This document shows positions 10,296 through 18,120 of a stretch of 64,000 nucleotides of DNA, piece by piece. A program made the translations under genes and the position numbers. The notes under the pieces are model-generated. The model saw nothing but the letters and a program-made list of their open reading frames with translations, did not search any database and had not been told where the DNA came from. The stretch spans positions 248,001 through 312,000 of the forward strand of contig NZ_BCTZ01000001.1 of assembly GCF_001591025.1 (NCBI RefSeq). Direction: 5' to 3'. Position 1 is the first letter of the stretch, and each line of letters opens with the position of its first letter. The DNA is from Sphingomonas soli NBRC 100801. Its GTDB lineage: Bacteria; Pseudomonadota; Alphaproteobacteria; Sphingomonadales; Sphingomonadaceae.

Positions 10296-11012
10296 ATGCG
10301 GGTTCTAGCGATGGCATCGCAGAAGGGTGGGTCTGGCAAGACGACCTTGTCCGGGCATCTCGCCGTGCAGGCGGAGCGCGCGGGCTGCGGCCCCGTCGTC
10401 CTTATCGACATCGATCCGCAGGGTTCGCTCTCGGACTGGTGGAACGAGCGCGAGACCGAGTTCCCGGCCTTTGCCCAGACCACCGTCGCGCGGCTCGCCG
10501 CCGATCTGGAGATCCTGCGCCAGCAGGGCTTCAAGCTCGCGGTGATCGATACGCCTCCCGCCATCACCATGGCGATCCAGAGCGTGATCCAGGTCGCCGA
10601 GCTGATCGTCATTCCGACCCGCCCGAGCCCGCACGACCTGCGCGCCGTGGGTGCCACCGTCGATCTTTGCGACCGCGCGGGCAAGCCGCTGCTCTTCGTG
10701 GTCAACTCCGCCACCCCCAAGGCGCGGATCACCGCCGAAGCTGCCGTGGCGCTTTCGCAGCATGGCACCGTCGCCCCGGTCACCATCCACCACCGCACCG
10801 ACTTCGCATCGTCGATGATCGACGGGCGCACCGTGATGGAGATCGACGCGAACAGCCGTTCGGCCGGCGAGATTGTGGCGCTCTGGTCATACATCGCCGA
10901 CCGGCTCGAGAAGAACTTCCGCCGCACCGTGTTTGCAGCGCCGGCCGCGATCCATAATCACTTCGGCGCGGCGCGCCCTGCAGGCGGGTTTGGCCGCCGG
11001 GTGGTGAGCTGA
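10296..11012 (+). CDS. ParA/ParF-type partition ATPase
   Basis: 238 residues. Deviant Walker A KGGSGKTT at residues 10-17 with the signature lysine, then DIDPQGSLSDWW (Walker A' region) and VIDTPP (Walker B). No N-terminal DNA-binding domain is present, as in the small ParF or MipZ type rather than plasmid P1 ParA. Such ATPases form ATP-dependent dimers on the nucleoid and position cargo. GAGGGGG lies 4 bases before the ATG. The next gene starts inside its stop codon (TGATG), and that gene encodes a ribbon-helix-helix protein, the partner type used by ParF. A palindrome CGTTAACG at 10228-10235 lies in the upstream gap. Confidence 0.88.
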   Translation: MRVLAMASQKGGSGKTTLSGHLAVQAERAGCGPVVLIDIDPQGSLSDWWNERETEFPAFAQTTVARLAADLEILRQQGFKLAVIDTPPAITMAIQSVIQVAELIVIPTRPSPHDLRAVGATVDLCDRAGKPLLFVVNSATPKARITAEAAVALSQHGTVAPVTIHHRTDFASSMIDGRTVMEIDANSRSAGEIVALWSYIADRLEKNFRRTVFAAPAAIHNHFGAARPAGGFGRRVVS

Positions 11013-11533
11013 TGATCGGTAGCTCCAAGCCGATGGCTTCGCTTTCGTCGAACCTTCTCGCCCGCAAGGGCACCGCCAAGCCGGCGATGCGCCCGCAGGG
11101 GTTCGTCGACCTTTCCGCGCACAATCCGCACGACGATCTGGGCTGGAACGACATGGGCGAAGTGCCCGCCGGCCAGCCGGTCCCGAAGCCGGTGGTGCTC
11201 CGGCAGATCGAGGCGATCGAGGAGAAGATCGCGCAGCCACCGGTTCCGGTTGCGGCACCTGCACCTGCACCCGCGCCCGCGCCTGTTCCGGTTGCTCGCG
11301 CGCCGAAGCCCGCTGCGGCGTCGCGCGTCGCGCGGGCGGCTGCTGCCAAGAGCAAGGCCGCGTTCACGCTGCGGCTCGATGCCGATCGCCATCTCCGGCT
11401 GCGCCTCGCGTCGGCCGTGACCAATCGTTCGGCGCAACAGATCGTGACCCAGGCGCTCGACGCCTTTCTGGATGCACAAACCGAGGTCGAGGCGCTCGCG
11501 CGCCAGATCGGCCCGGCAAAGGATCATGGGTGA
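11012..11533 (+). CDS. Disordered protein with C-terminal ribbon-helix-helix-like domain (putative ParG-like partner)
   Basis: 173 residues. Residues 1-115 are low in predicted structure, with a Pro/Ala tract (VPVAAPAPAPAPAPVPVA). Residues about 118-160 fit one ribbon-helix-helix unit: strand AFTLRLD, helix ADRHLRLRLASAVTN, turn RSA, helix QQIVTQALDAFLDA. The gene overlaps the ATPase gene by one base (TGATG), so they are translationally coupled. Known ParG proteins have the same plan: a flexible N-terminal tail that stimulates the ATPase and an RHH that binds the centromere. The DNA-binding assignment is by pattern only, and I do not recognise a named family for the full protein. Confidence 0.75.
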   Translation: MIGSSKPMASLSSNLLARKGTAKPAMRPQGFVDLSAHNPHDDLGWNDMGEVPAGQPVPKPVVLRQIEAIEEKIAQPPVPVAAPAPAPAPAPVPVARAPKPAAASRVARAAAAKSKAAFTLRLDADRHLRLRLASAVTNRSAQQIVTQALDAFLDAQTEVEALARQIGPAKDHG

Positions 11534-11546
11534 GGGGGATCAAGCC

Positions 11547-12893
11547 ATGAATACCCGTAGCAAATTCCTGTTCGGCCTTTCGGCGCTCGCGCTTGGCGGC
11601 GTGCTGGCCGGCGGGGCGATGACCCAGGGCTTCGCGCTCCCGGCCTTCGCAACCGAGGCACCGAACGCCAAGAAGGCAGTCTCCGAGGCGGCCCAGGCCC
11701 GCAAGGCGATCGCCAAGCGCAAGGCCGCGCAGGCCGTGAAGCACGCCGAAGCAGCGGTGGCGAACGACCCGCACAATGCGGATTACCGCGCGCTGCTGGG
11801 CCAGGCCTATCTGCTTTCGGGCCGCTTCACCTCTGCGGCGCAGGCGCTCAGCGACGCGCTGACGCTCAACCCCGAGGATGGCCGCGTTGCGCTCAACCTC
11901 GCGCTCGCCAAGATCGCCGGGGGCGATTGGGCCGGTGCGCGCTCGACGATCGAGACGCATGCCGATCATATCCCCGCAAGCGACCGTGGCCTTGCCCTCG
12001 CGCTGGCCGGGGACCCGGTTTCGGCGGTGGAAATACTGATGTCGGCTGCCCGCGCGGCCGATGCGACTTCGAAGACCCGCCAGAACCTTGCGCTGAGCCT
12101 TGCGCTCGCCGGGCGCTGGCAGGAAGCGCGCGCGCTGGCGGCGGTCGATGTGGCCCCCGATCAGCTCGATGCGCGGATCATGGAATGGGCCAAATTCTCG
12201 CGGCCGACCAATGCCTATGACCAGGTGGCTTCGCTGCTGGGCGTAAGCGCGGTGCAGGATGCCGGGCAGCCGGTGCGGCTCGCGCTGGCGCAGCAGCCGG
12301 GCGTGATGCTGGCGGCGGTCGCTCCGGCCACCCCGGCGGTGGACCCGATCGATCAATATATGCCGAGCGCACCCGCGCCGGCGGTGGTGGCCGAGAGCGA
12401 CGTTCGCGTGGCGAGCGCCGATCCGATCGCCGTGGAAGAGCCGGTCTCGCAGCAGGTTGCGAGCGTGGTGTTCGGCCCGCGCGAGGAAATCGTGCAGCCG
12501 CTTCCGGCGGTGCGATACCGCGCGGCGGCTCCGGCTCCGGTCGCGGCGCCCGTGCGGTCCGCAAGGGTTTCGACGCCAGCGCCGGTGGCGCGCGGCGGCA
12601 AATTCTATGTCCAACTGGGCGCCTATACCAATGCCGCCGTCGCGCGCGACGCATGGGGACGCTATTCCCGCCGGGTTCCGGGGCTCTCATCCAGCGCGCC
12701 GCAGGGGGCGAAGGTCGCCACCCGCGCCGGCACCTTCTATCGCCTCTCGGTCGGTGGCTTCGCGCGGAACGATGCGGATACGCTCTGCCGCCAGGTGCGC
12801 CAGACCGGCGGATCGTGCTTCGTGCGCGTGCAGGCAGGCGACGCGGTGGCGAGCTGGGCCCGCCCCCGCGAGGGGCAGATGGCCTCGCGCTAA
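11547..12893 (+). CDS. TPR-repeat protein with C-terminal SPOR domain
   Basis: 448 residues from the ATG at 11547, which has GAGGGGG upstream; the 75 bases before it are antisense-like and Arg-rich. An N-terminal signal or anchor (FLFGLSALALGGVLAGGAM) is followed by TPR repeats (about 45-230; ANDPHNADYRALLGQAYLLSGR, LNPEDGRVALNLALAK). A long Ala/Pro/Val linker leads to a SPOR domain at about 345-430 (GKFYVQLGAYTNAAVARDAW ... FYRLSVGGFARNDADTLC). It lies 13 bases after the RHH gene and is probably in the same operon. A periplasmic septal peptidoglycan-binding role is inferred from the SPOR family. Confidence 0.88.
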   Translation: MNTRSKFLFGLSALALGGVLAGGAMTQGFALPAFATEAPNAKKAVSEAAQARKAIAKRKAAQAVKHAEAAVANDPHNADYRALLGQAYLLSGRFTSAAQALSDALTLNPEDGRVALNLALAKIAGGDWAGARSTIETHADHIPASDRGLALALAGDPVSAVEILMSAARAADATSKTRQNLALSLALAGRWQEARALAAVDVAPDQLDARIMEWAKFSRPTNAYDQVASLLGVSAVQDAGQPVRLALAQQPGVMLAAVAPATPAVDPIDQYMPSAPAPAVVAESDVRVASADPIAVEEPVSQQVASVVFGPREEIVQPLPAVRYRAAAPAPVAAPVRSARVSTPAPVARGGKFYVQLGAYTNAAVARDAWGRYSRRVPGLSSSAPQGAKVATRAGTFYRLSVGGFARNDADTLCRQVRQTGGSCFVRVQAGDAVASWARPREGQMASR

Positions 12894-12921
12894 AGATTTC
12901 CCTCTCATCGGGGCAGGGAAG

Positions 12922-12950
12922 GGCGGGCGAAAGTCCGCCCCTTTCGTTTG
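12922..12950 (+). terminator. Terminator after the parA/SPOR operon
   Basis: Stem 12922-12929 with 12934-12941 (8 bp, one G-T pair), GAAA loop, then CCTTTCGTTT. It lies 28 bases after the stop codon. Confidence 0.75.
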
Positions 12951-13201
12951 GGGAAGCGGCGGATCGCGGCGGCGGCGTTTGCGGAAGGTGACACTAAGGT
13001 GACACCAAGAACGGTGTTTTGGCTGGGTGCGAATGTTCCCAATGTACGCACTGCCACGGGTGCTTTGACGACGATTTCAAAGAGCGGGCCGGCGTGCCGA
13101 CCGGCTTAGCCCAAGCAGACGAAATCCTACATTACAAGGGGTTAGTTGGGCGAGAAGCGGGAGGCCGGGGTGACGGGGGGAGGTTTGTGCCTGGCCTCTT
13201 T

Positions 13202-13283
13202 CGTCATCCCCGCGGAGGCGGGGAGCCAGGGTTATGAAGGACGCCGCTTTTGGCTCTGGGTCCCCCCTTTCGCGGGGATGACG
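13202..13283. repeat. Palindromic intergenic repeat, family A
   Basis: CGTCATCCCCGCGGAGGCGGGG and the arm CGCGGGGATGACG flank a variable centre, with CCAGGG and CTGGGTCCCC as inner arms. Other copies are at 14706, 16798, 23747 and 56656. Confidence 0.85.
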
Positions 13284-13360
13284 ATTCGAGGTTTTCGGGA
13301 TCTCGCGGGTAGCTTTTGGGTGGCGCGGGAGGAGCGAGGCTATCCGGGCCATCGCGCTAG

Positions 13361-13399
13361 GAGAAGAAGCGGGACCCCGGGTCGGAGCCCGGGGTGACG
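13361..13399. repeat. Half-copy of repeat family B
   Basis: GAAGAAGCGGGACCCCGGGTC...CCCGGGGTGACGG matches only the right arm of the family B palindrome seen at 4001-4083 and 49717-49853. Confidence 0.75.
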
Positions 13400-13449
13400 G
13401 GGGGAGGCTGGTGTTTCTTTTGCGGGGATGACGGAAAGGAGCGGGCTGC

Positions 13450-14682
13450 TTAGCGGTCCGCGCCGATTTCGGTGCCGCCCTTGAAGAGGCGGAGCGCCTT
13501 GCCCTGGACTGGGAGCTTGTCGAACGGGGTGTTGCCCGCGCGGGCGGTCATGCGGTCGGCGTCGATGATCCACGGGGTTTCGGGATCGAGGACGATCAGA
13601 TCGGCGGGCATGCAGGGGGCGAGCGTGCCCGCTTCGATGTCGAGCACCCGTGCCGGATTGGCGGCGAGCAGGGCGAACAGGCGCTCGATCGGGAGCAGGC
13701 CGTCGCGGACCAGTCCGAGCGACAGCGCGAGCAAAGTTTCCGCGCCGGACATGCCGGGTTCGGAATCAGCGAAGGGCAGGCGCTTGGCCTCGGGGCCGCG
13801 CGGGTCGTGGCCGGACGCAATCACGTCGATCGTGCCGTCGCGGATCGCGGCGAGCGCGGCCTGACGATCGCTTTCGTCGCGCAGGGGCGGCGAGAGATGG
13901 GCGAAGGTGCGGAAGTCGCTCATCGCGATATCCGAAAGCAGCAGATGCGCGGGCGTGATGCCGCAGGTGACGGCGACGCCGCGACGCTTGGCGGCGCGGA
14001 TCAGATCGAAGCCGGCGGCGGTGGTGACCTGGCGGAAATGGATGCGCGCGCCGGTCTCTTCGGCGAGCACCAGATCGCGCGCAATGGCGAGCGCTTCGGC
14101 GATGGCAGGGGCGGCGGGGAGGCCAAGGCGGGTCGCGGTCTCGCCTTCGGTGGCGGCGGCACCCTGGGTGAGGCCGCCATCTTCGGCATGCGCGATCACC
14201 GCGAGGCCGCAATCCTTCGCATAGGCCAGAACCCGGCGCATCACGCCCGCATTGGCGATCCAGCTACGCCCAGTGGCGACGGCGCGCGCACCGGCAGAGG
14301 CGTTGATCGCCATTTCGCCGATATCCTCGCCCGCAAGGCCCCGTGTGGCGGCGGCGATGGGATGGACCCACAGATCGGGCTTGCCCGAGGTCGCGGCGCG
14401 GCGGACGATGCCGGGATCGTCGAGCACAGGCGATTGATCGGGCATAAGCCCGACCCGCGCGATCCCGCCGAAGCGGCAGGCAGATGGATCGACTGCGAAC
14501 ACGCCCAGATCGATCAAAGCGGGGGCGAGGGTTTTGCCGGCGAGATCGATGACCTGCGCGTCGGCGGGGATCGCGATGTTGCCGCTGGCAGCGATCGCGC
14601 CGTTTTCGACGATGAGGTTGCCGGTGCTGACGCCGCCAAGGGGGCAGACGAGCGTGGCGTTGGTGAAGGCGAGAATGGTCAT
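13450..14682 (-). CDS. Dihydroorotase-like protein lacking metal ligands (PyrC'/pDHO type)
   Basis: 410 residues with the fold of type I dihydroorotase: a beta-sandwich start (VENGAIAASGNI), 'KTLAPALIDLGVFAVD', 'VIAHAEDGGLT', and the C-terminal 'NPARVLDIEAGTLAPCMPADLIVLD'. The usual His-x-His after 'PGLIDxH' is Leu-Gly-Val-Phe here, the usual His before 'ST/TTA' is Gln (HFRQVTTAAG), and the 'SDHAPH' motif reads SGHDPR. The metal-binding set is therefore lost and the protein is probably not catalytic. In Pseudomonas an inactive DHO (PyrC') is needed to assemble aspartate transcarbamoylase. The position directly after pyrB supports that role. A true dihydroorotase must lie elsewhere. Confidence 0.88.
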   Translation of the reverse strand: MTILAFTNATLVCPLGGVSTGNLIVENGAIAASGNIAIPADAQVIDLAGKTLAPALIDLGVFAVDPSACRFGGIARVGLMPDQSPVLDDPGIVRRAATSGKPDLWVHPIAAATRGLAGEDIGEMAINASAGARAVATGRSWIANAGVMRRVLAYAKDCGLAVIAHAEDGGLTQGAAATEGETATRLGLPAAPAIAEALAIARDLVLAEETGARIHFRQVTTAAGFDLIRAAKRRGVAVTCGITPAHLLLSDIAMSDFRTFAHLSPPLRDESDRQAALAAIRDGTIDVIASGHDPRGPEAKRLPFADSEPGMSGAETLLALSLGLVRDGLLPIERLFALLAANPARVLDIEAGTLAPCMPADLIVLDPETPWIIDADRMTARAGNTPFDKLPVQGKALRLFKGGTEIGADR

Positions 14683-14705
14683 GCGGCTGCCCCTCCGACC
14701 AATGC

Positions 14706-14786
14706 CGTCATCCCCGCGAAAGCGGGGTTCCAGAGCCGCGAGCGAGCCGACTGGTACCCTGGGTCCCCGCTTTCGCGGGGATGACG
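14706..14786. repeat. Palindromic intergenic repeat, family A
   Basis: CCGTCATCCCCGCGAAAGCGGGG and GGGTCCCCGCTTTCGCGGGGATGACG arms form a near-perfect palindrome between pyrB and the pyrC-like gene. Confidence 0.9.
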
Positions 14787-14833
14787 AGGGGGAGTGCGGG
14801 GGTGACGATGCGGATTGGGGCGATGCGCGACGA

Positions 14834-15823
14834 TCATGCCCAGCCCTCCACGCCGCGCGAGCGGCGGGTCAGTACGTCGAGACAGGCCATGCGGACCGCG
14901 ACGCCCATCTCGACCTGTTCGGTGATCGCGCTGCGTTGCGGATCATCGGCGACCGAGGAGTCTATCTCCACGCCGCGGTTCATCGGGCCGGGGTGCATCA
15001 CCAGCGCATCTGGCTTGGCAAGGGCAAGGCGCTCGGGGGTCAGGCCATAGCGCATGTGGAATTCGCGGGTGGAGGGGATGAAGCCGCCCGCCATCCGCTC
15101 ATTCTGGACGCGGAGCATCATGACGACATCGGCCCCTTCGAGCGCGGCATCGAAATCGGTGAACGGGGTGACGTACATGCGCTCGATCCCGGCGGGCATC
15201 AGCGTGGAGGGAGCGACGACGCGGACCTCGGCGGCCAATGCGGTGAGCGCCAGCATGTTCGACCGGGCGACGCGGCTGTGGAGGATATCGCCGCAGATCA
15301 CCACGCGTTGCCCCGCGACCGAACCACGGCGGCGGCGGATGGTGAGTGCGTCGAGCAGCGCTTGCGTGGGGTGCTCGTGCCAGCCGTCGCCCGCGTTGAG
15401 AACCGGGCAATCGACCTTTTGCGCGATCAGGTTCACCGCGCCCGAACTGCCATGGCGGATGACGATGACGTCGGCGCGCATCGCGTTGAGCGTGACGGCC
15501 GTATCGATCAGCGTCTCGCCCTTCTTCACGCTCGACTGGCTGACCTGCATGTTGACCACATCGGCACCCAGCCGCTTGCCCGCGATCTCGAACGACAGCA
15601 GCGTTCGGGTGGAGTTTTCGAAGAAGGCGTTGATCTGGGTGATGCCGTCGAGCCGGTGATCGCTCTTGGCGCGATTGCGATTGGCCTCGACCCATTGCTC
15701 GGCTTCGTCGAGCAGGAACATGATCTCATGCGGCTGAAGGCCCGCGATACCGGTGAGGTGCCGGTGCGGGAAAGCTGCGCTGCCGGAAAGCTGGGCAGCG
15801 GGACTGTGATCGGAGGCTTGCAT
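14834..15823 (-). CDS. pyrB: Aspartate carbamoyltransferase catalytic chain
   Basis: 329 residues. It carbamoylates aspartate in the second step of pyrimidine synthesis. The carbamoyl-phosphate motif [13 protein letters not shown] is near residue 70, the HPTQALLD motif near residue 155, and [11 protein letters not shown] near the C-terminus. The N-terminal extension of about 20 residues is typical of class A ATCases, which need a DHO-like partner. That partner is probably the inactive dihydroorotase-like protein downstream. ruvX lies upstream on the same strand, beyond a repeat. Confidence 0.96.
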   Translation of the reverse strand: MQASDHSPAAQLSGSAAFPHRHLTGIAGLQPHEIMFLLDEAEQWVEANRNRAKSDHRLDGITQINAFFENSTRTLLSFEIAGKRLGADVVNMQVSQSSVKKGETLIDTAVTLNAMRADVIVIRHGSSGAVNLIAQKVDCPVLNAGDGWHEHPTQALLDALTIRRRRGSVAGQRVVICGDILHSRVARSNMLALTALAAEVRVVAPSTLMPAGIERMYVTPFTDFDAALEGADVVMMLRVQNERMAGGFIPSTREFHMRYGLTPERLALAKPDALVMHPGPMNRGVEIDSSVADDPQRSAITEQVEMGVAVRMACLDVLTRRSRGVEGWA

Positions 15824-16157
15824 TAAAGGGGCGGGTTAGTCGCGGCGGGCGCTGGAGGCAAGCGGTCGCTTTGGGGAGGCGGACCGACAGCGCCAGTGCA
15901 TATGCGTCAGCATGGCAGGCGTTGGTGGAGCGGGGGTGGGGTAAAAGACTGAGCCGCGAACCTATAGACGATCGCTCTCAGCAATGAGCACCCGTCATCC
16001 CGGACTTGTTCCGGGATCCACATGGCGGCACTCGGTTGAGAAGAGGCTCCAGCCTAAACGCCTGAGGCTTGGTGGACCCCGGAACAAGTCCGGGGTGACA
16101 AAGATCCTAAGGTCTGCAAGGGATGGCCTCAACCCAAGCCGTGTCTGATGGCGGCCG
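15824..16157. other. Gap between ruvX and pyrB
   Basis: No gene seen. It holds one 108-bp palindromic repeat at 15993-16100, and must also hold the pyrB promoter if pyrB is not cotranscribed with ruvX. I could not pick a confident promoter. Confidence 0.6.
15993..16100. repeat. Palindromic intergenic repeat, family B variant
   Basis: CGTCATCCCGGACTTGTTCCGGGATCC on the left and GGACCCCGGAACAAGTCCGGGGTGACA on the right pair across a 50-base centre. The arm core (GACTTGTTCCGG) differs from the other family B copies. Confidence 0.85.
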
Positions 16158-16622
16158 CTAGCCGGCGGCAACCAGCGCGTCGATCGCGGCCTGGAGGATG
16201 TGCGCGGCGGCCATGTTGTCGATACGCTCGGCGCGCTTGGCGCGGCTGAGGTCCTGTTCGATCATCGTGCGCTCGACCGCGACGGTGGACCAGCGCTCGT
16301 CCCACAAGAGGATCGGCAGGCCGATATCGTCCATGTTGCGGGCGAAGGCGCGGGTGGACTGGGTGCGCGGGCTATCGGTGCCGTCGAGGTTGAGCGGCAG
16401 GCCGATGACGAGGCCCTTCACCTGCTGCTGCGCGATCATCTCGAGCAGCGCGGCCTTGTCCTTGCTGAACTTGGTGCGGCGGACAAGCGTGGCGGGGGAG
16501 GCGAAGCTCCAGCCCGCATCGCAGAGAGCCGTGCCGATCGTCTTGGTGCCGACATCGAGGCCGAGCAGGCGGCCGCCGGCGGGGAGGGCGGCGCGGAAAT
16601 CGGCGGCGAAGGGGGTGATCAT
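16158..16622 (-). CDS. ruvX: Holliday junction resolvase-like protein YqgF/RuvX
   Basis: 154 residues, RNase H-like fold. The first catalytic Asp is in [12 protein letters not shown] (Asp23), '[25 protein letters not shown]' is the family core, and '[14 protein letters not shown]' plus '[13 protein letters not shown]' complete it. In E. coli YqgF processes pre-16S rRNA 5' ends; RuvX homologues elsewhere cut Holliday junctions. Linkage to pyrB is frequent in alphaproteobacteria as far as I recall. Confidence 0.93.
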   Translation of the reverse strand: MITPFAADFRAALPAGGRLLGLDVGTKTIGTALCDAGWSFASPATLVRRTKFSKDKAALLEMIAQQQVKGLVIGLPLNLDGTDSPRTQSTRAFARNMDDIGLPILLWDERWSTVAVERTMIEQDLSRAKRAERIDNMAAAHILQAAIDALVAAG

Positions 16623-16640
16623 GGGGGTGTCCCTAACAAA

Positions 16641-16768
16641 TCCTCCCCCGGAGGGGGAGGGGGACCAGCGAAGCTGGTGGAGGGGTAGTGCCCACAGGCG
16701 ATATCGTCGCGCGGGGAGACTACCCCTCCGTCAGCCTGCGGCTGCCACCTCCCCCGGAGGGGGAGGAT
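16641..16768. repeat. Palindromic intergenic repeat, family C
   Basis: TCCTCCCCCGGAGGGGGAGG, an inner ACCAGCGAAGCTGGTGGAGGGG, and at the far end CCTCCCCCGGAGGGGGAGGA. A related element lies inside the ccm operon at 52523-52640. Confidence 0.85.
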
Positions 16769-16797
16769 TGATTGGTTGGCGATGCCTTCCGCTCTTT

Positions 16798-16879
16798 CGT
16801 CATCCCCGCGGAAGCGGGGACCCAGGGTTACGGGCGAATCGCTGCTTGGCTCTGGGTCCCCGCTTTCGCGGGGATGACG
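16798..16879. repeat. Palindromic intergenic repeat, family A
   Basis: CGTCATCCCCGCGGAAGCGGGGACCCAGGG paired with CTCTGGGTCCCCGCTTTCGCGGGGATGACG. It lies just after a family C element, so the ruvX to DUF3089 gap is nearly all repeat. Confidence 0.9.
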
Positions 16880-16888
16880 GGGATCAGC

Positions 16889-17980
16889 TCATTTGAACGC
16901 GGCCAGCCGCCGTTCGGCATCGGCGCGGATATTGGCCCAGAACAGGCTGTAATCGAACACGTGGTAATTGTTGCCCGGCAGGACATAGGGGCCGAGATCG
17001 GGCGGGTTGGTGCCGATCAGCAGCACGCCGCGGCCGTCGCACCGGGCGGGGACGGCGCGGGGCGCGACGGTTGCGCCGCGCAGATCCTTGTCCTGGATCA
17101 GCGCGCCGAGATTGGCCGTGGCGGGGGCGGCGCCGGGCTTGCCGATGAGCGGATTGGTGCAGACCATCGGGGTTCCGGCGCGGGGAAGGCCGGTGAAACC
17201 GTTGCTCGCATCGAAGGTATCGAGGAGCAGCGCGGGATCGGCGGGCTCGCCGAAGCTTTGCCACGAAAGGATGCAGCCGGCCTGATCGGGCGCGGCGCAG
17301 GCGGGCAGGCCCAATTTGGGCAGATCGGCGGTGATCGAGACCGGCCAGCCGACGACATAGGCCGCGACGATGCGCTTCGCGAGCGGGGTGCCCGCGACGC
17401 GATCGGTGAGCAGGCGGGTGAGATGGAGCGCGCCCTGGCTGTGCCCGGCAAGGACGATCGGACGGTCGCCGGCCTGTTTCAGGAATTCATCGAACGCGGC
17501 GGCGACGTCGCGATAGGCGAAGTCGAGCGCCTGATGTGCCTGTGTCTTGGAAGTGAGGAACGCGCCGAAGGTGGCCTGGCGATAGCGCGGCGCCCATATC
17601 GCGCCGACCGAATTGAACGCGCTCGCCTGTCCGCGCAGGAACAGCTCGGCGCGGTTATTGGCATCGGCATTGTCGAGCGGCGCGTTCCAGGCGCTGCGAT
17701 CGAGGAAGCTGGTCGGGTGGACGAAGAAGACTGCGGCCTTCGCATCATCGGCGGGCTTGAAGCCCTGGGGCGCCCAGAGCGCCGGATTGCCGGGCTTGTC
17801 CGGCCGGGCAAGCCACATATCGACGCGCTCATAGCTGCCGGGAGGCGCCAGCGCGACGATATCGGCGCTGGGCACCATCGCCTGGCGCAGGAGCTGGGCT
17901 CCCCAGAAGCGATAGGCGAAGGCGGCGGCGGTCACGAGCACGAGCAGGACGACGATCGCATAGAGGAACTTACGGGCCAA
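16889..17980 (-). CDS. DUF3089 family alpha/beta hydrolase, membrane-anchored
   Basis: 363 residues with a TTG start at 17980, which has GGAG 7 bases upstream; the frame continues upstream to 18172 but that part is Arg/Pro-rich and antisense to the next gene. An N-terminal membrane segment (FLYAIVVLLVLVTAAAFAY) is followed by an alpha/beta-hydrolase fold. The family marks are 'VFFVHPTSFLDRSAWNAP', 'IWAPRYRQATFGAF', the nucleophile elbow LAGHSQGALHL and 'VAAYVVGWPV'. The substrate is unknown; a lipase/esterase activity in the periplasm is inferred. Confidence 0.85.
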   Translation of the reverse strand: MARKFLYAIVVLLVLVTAAAFAYRFWGAQLLRQAMVPSADIVALAPPGSYERVDMWLARPDKPGNPALWAPQGFKPADDAKAAVFFVHPTSFLDRSAWNAPLDNADANNRAELFLRGQASAFNSVGAIWAPRYRQATFGAFLTSKTQAHQALDFAYRDVAAAFDEFLKQAGDRPIVLAGHSQGALHLTRLLTDRVAGTPLAKRIVAAYVVGWPVSITADLPKLGLPACAAPDQAGCILSWQSFGEPADPALLLDTFDASNGFTGLPRAGTPMVCTNPLIGKPGAAPATANLGALIQDKDLRGATVAPRAVPARCDGRGVLLIGTNPPDLGPYVLPGNNYHVFDYSLFWANIRADAERRLAAFK

Positions 17981-18120
17981 GCGACCACTCCATAGTGCAG
18001 ATGGGGGCCAAAGCGGGCCCCGGCAATCGCGGTTCCCTGAGCCATGGATGCGCCGGATGCAACTGCGAGTTGACGGACATGGCAAAGCGGGCGGATGCTG
18101 CGGGCGAGGGGAGATCCGGG

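Larger units (their letters stand above)
12951..13449. other. Gene-poor gap between the SPOR operon and the pyr genes
   Basis: No convincing gene. Two copies of GTGACAC in 11-base register lie at 12988-13005. A short Cys-rich frame at 13019 has no ribosome site and runs into repeat DNA. The rest is mostly repeats: a family A palindrome at 13202-13283, a family B half-copy at 13361-13399, and a solitary GCGGGGATGACGG end near 13423. Confidence 0.6.

Noticed and set aside
12988-13005. GTGACAC-N4-GTGACAC direct repeat resembling a Pho box on the minus strand
   Set aside because: It points into the 3' end of the SPOR gene with no gene start downstream, and matches the consensus at only 10 of 14 bases.
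13019-13237. Short Cys-rich frame (CECSQCTHCHGC) with TTG start
   Set aside because: No ribosome site, rare start codon, and the frame runs into a palindromic repeat.
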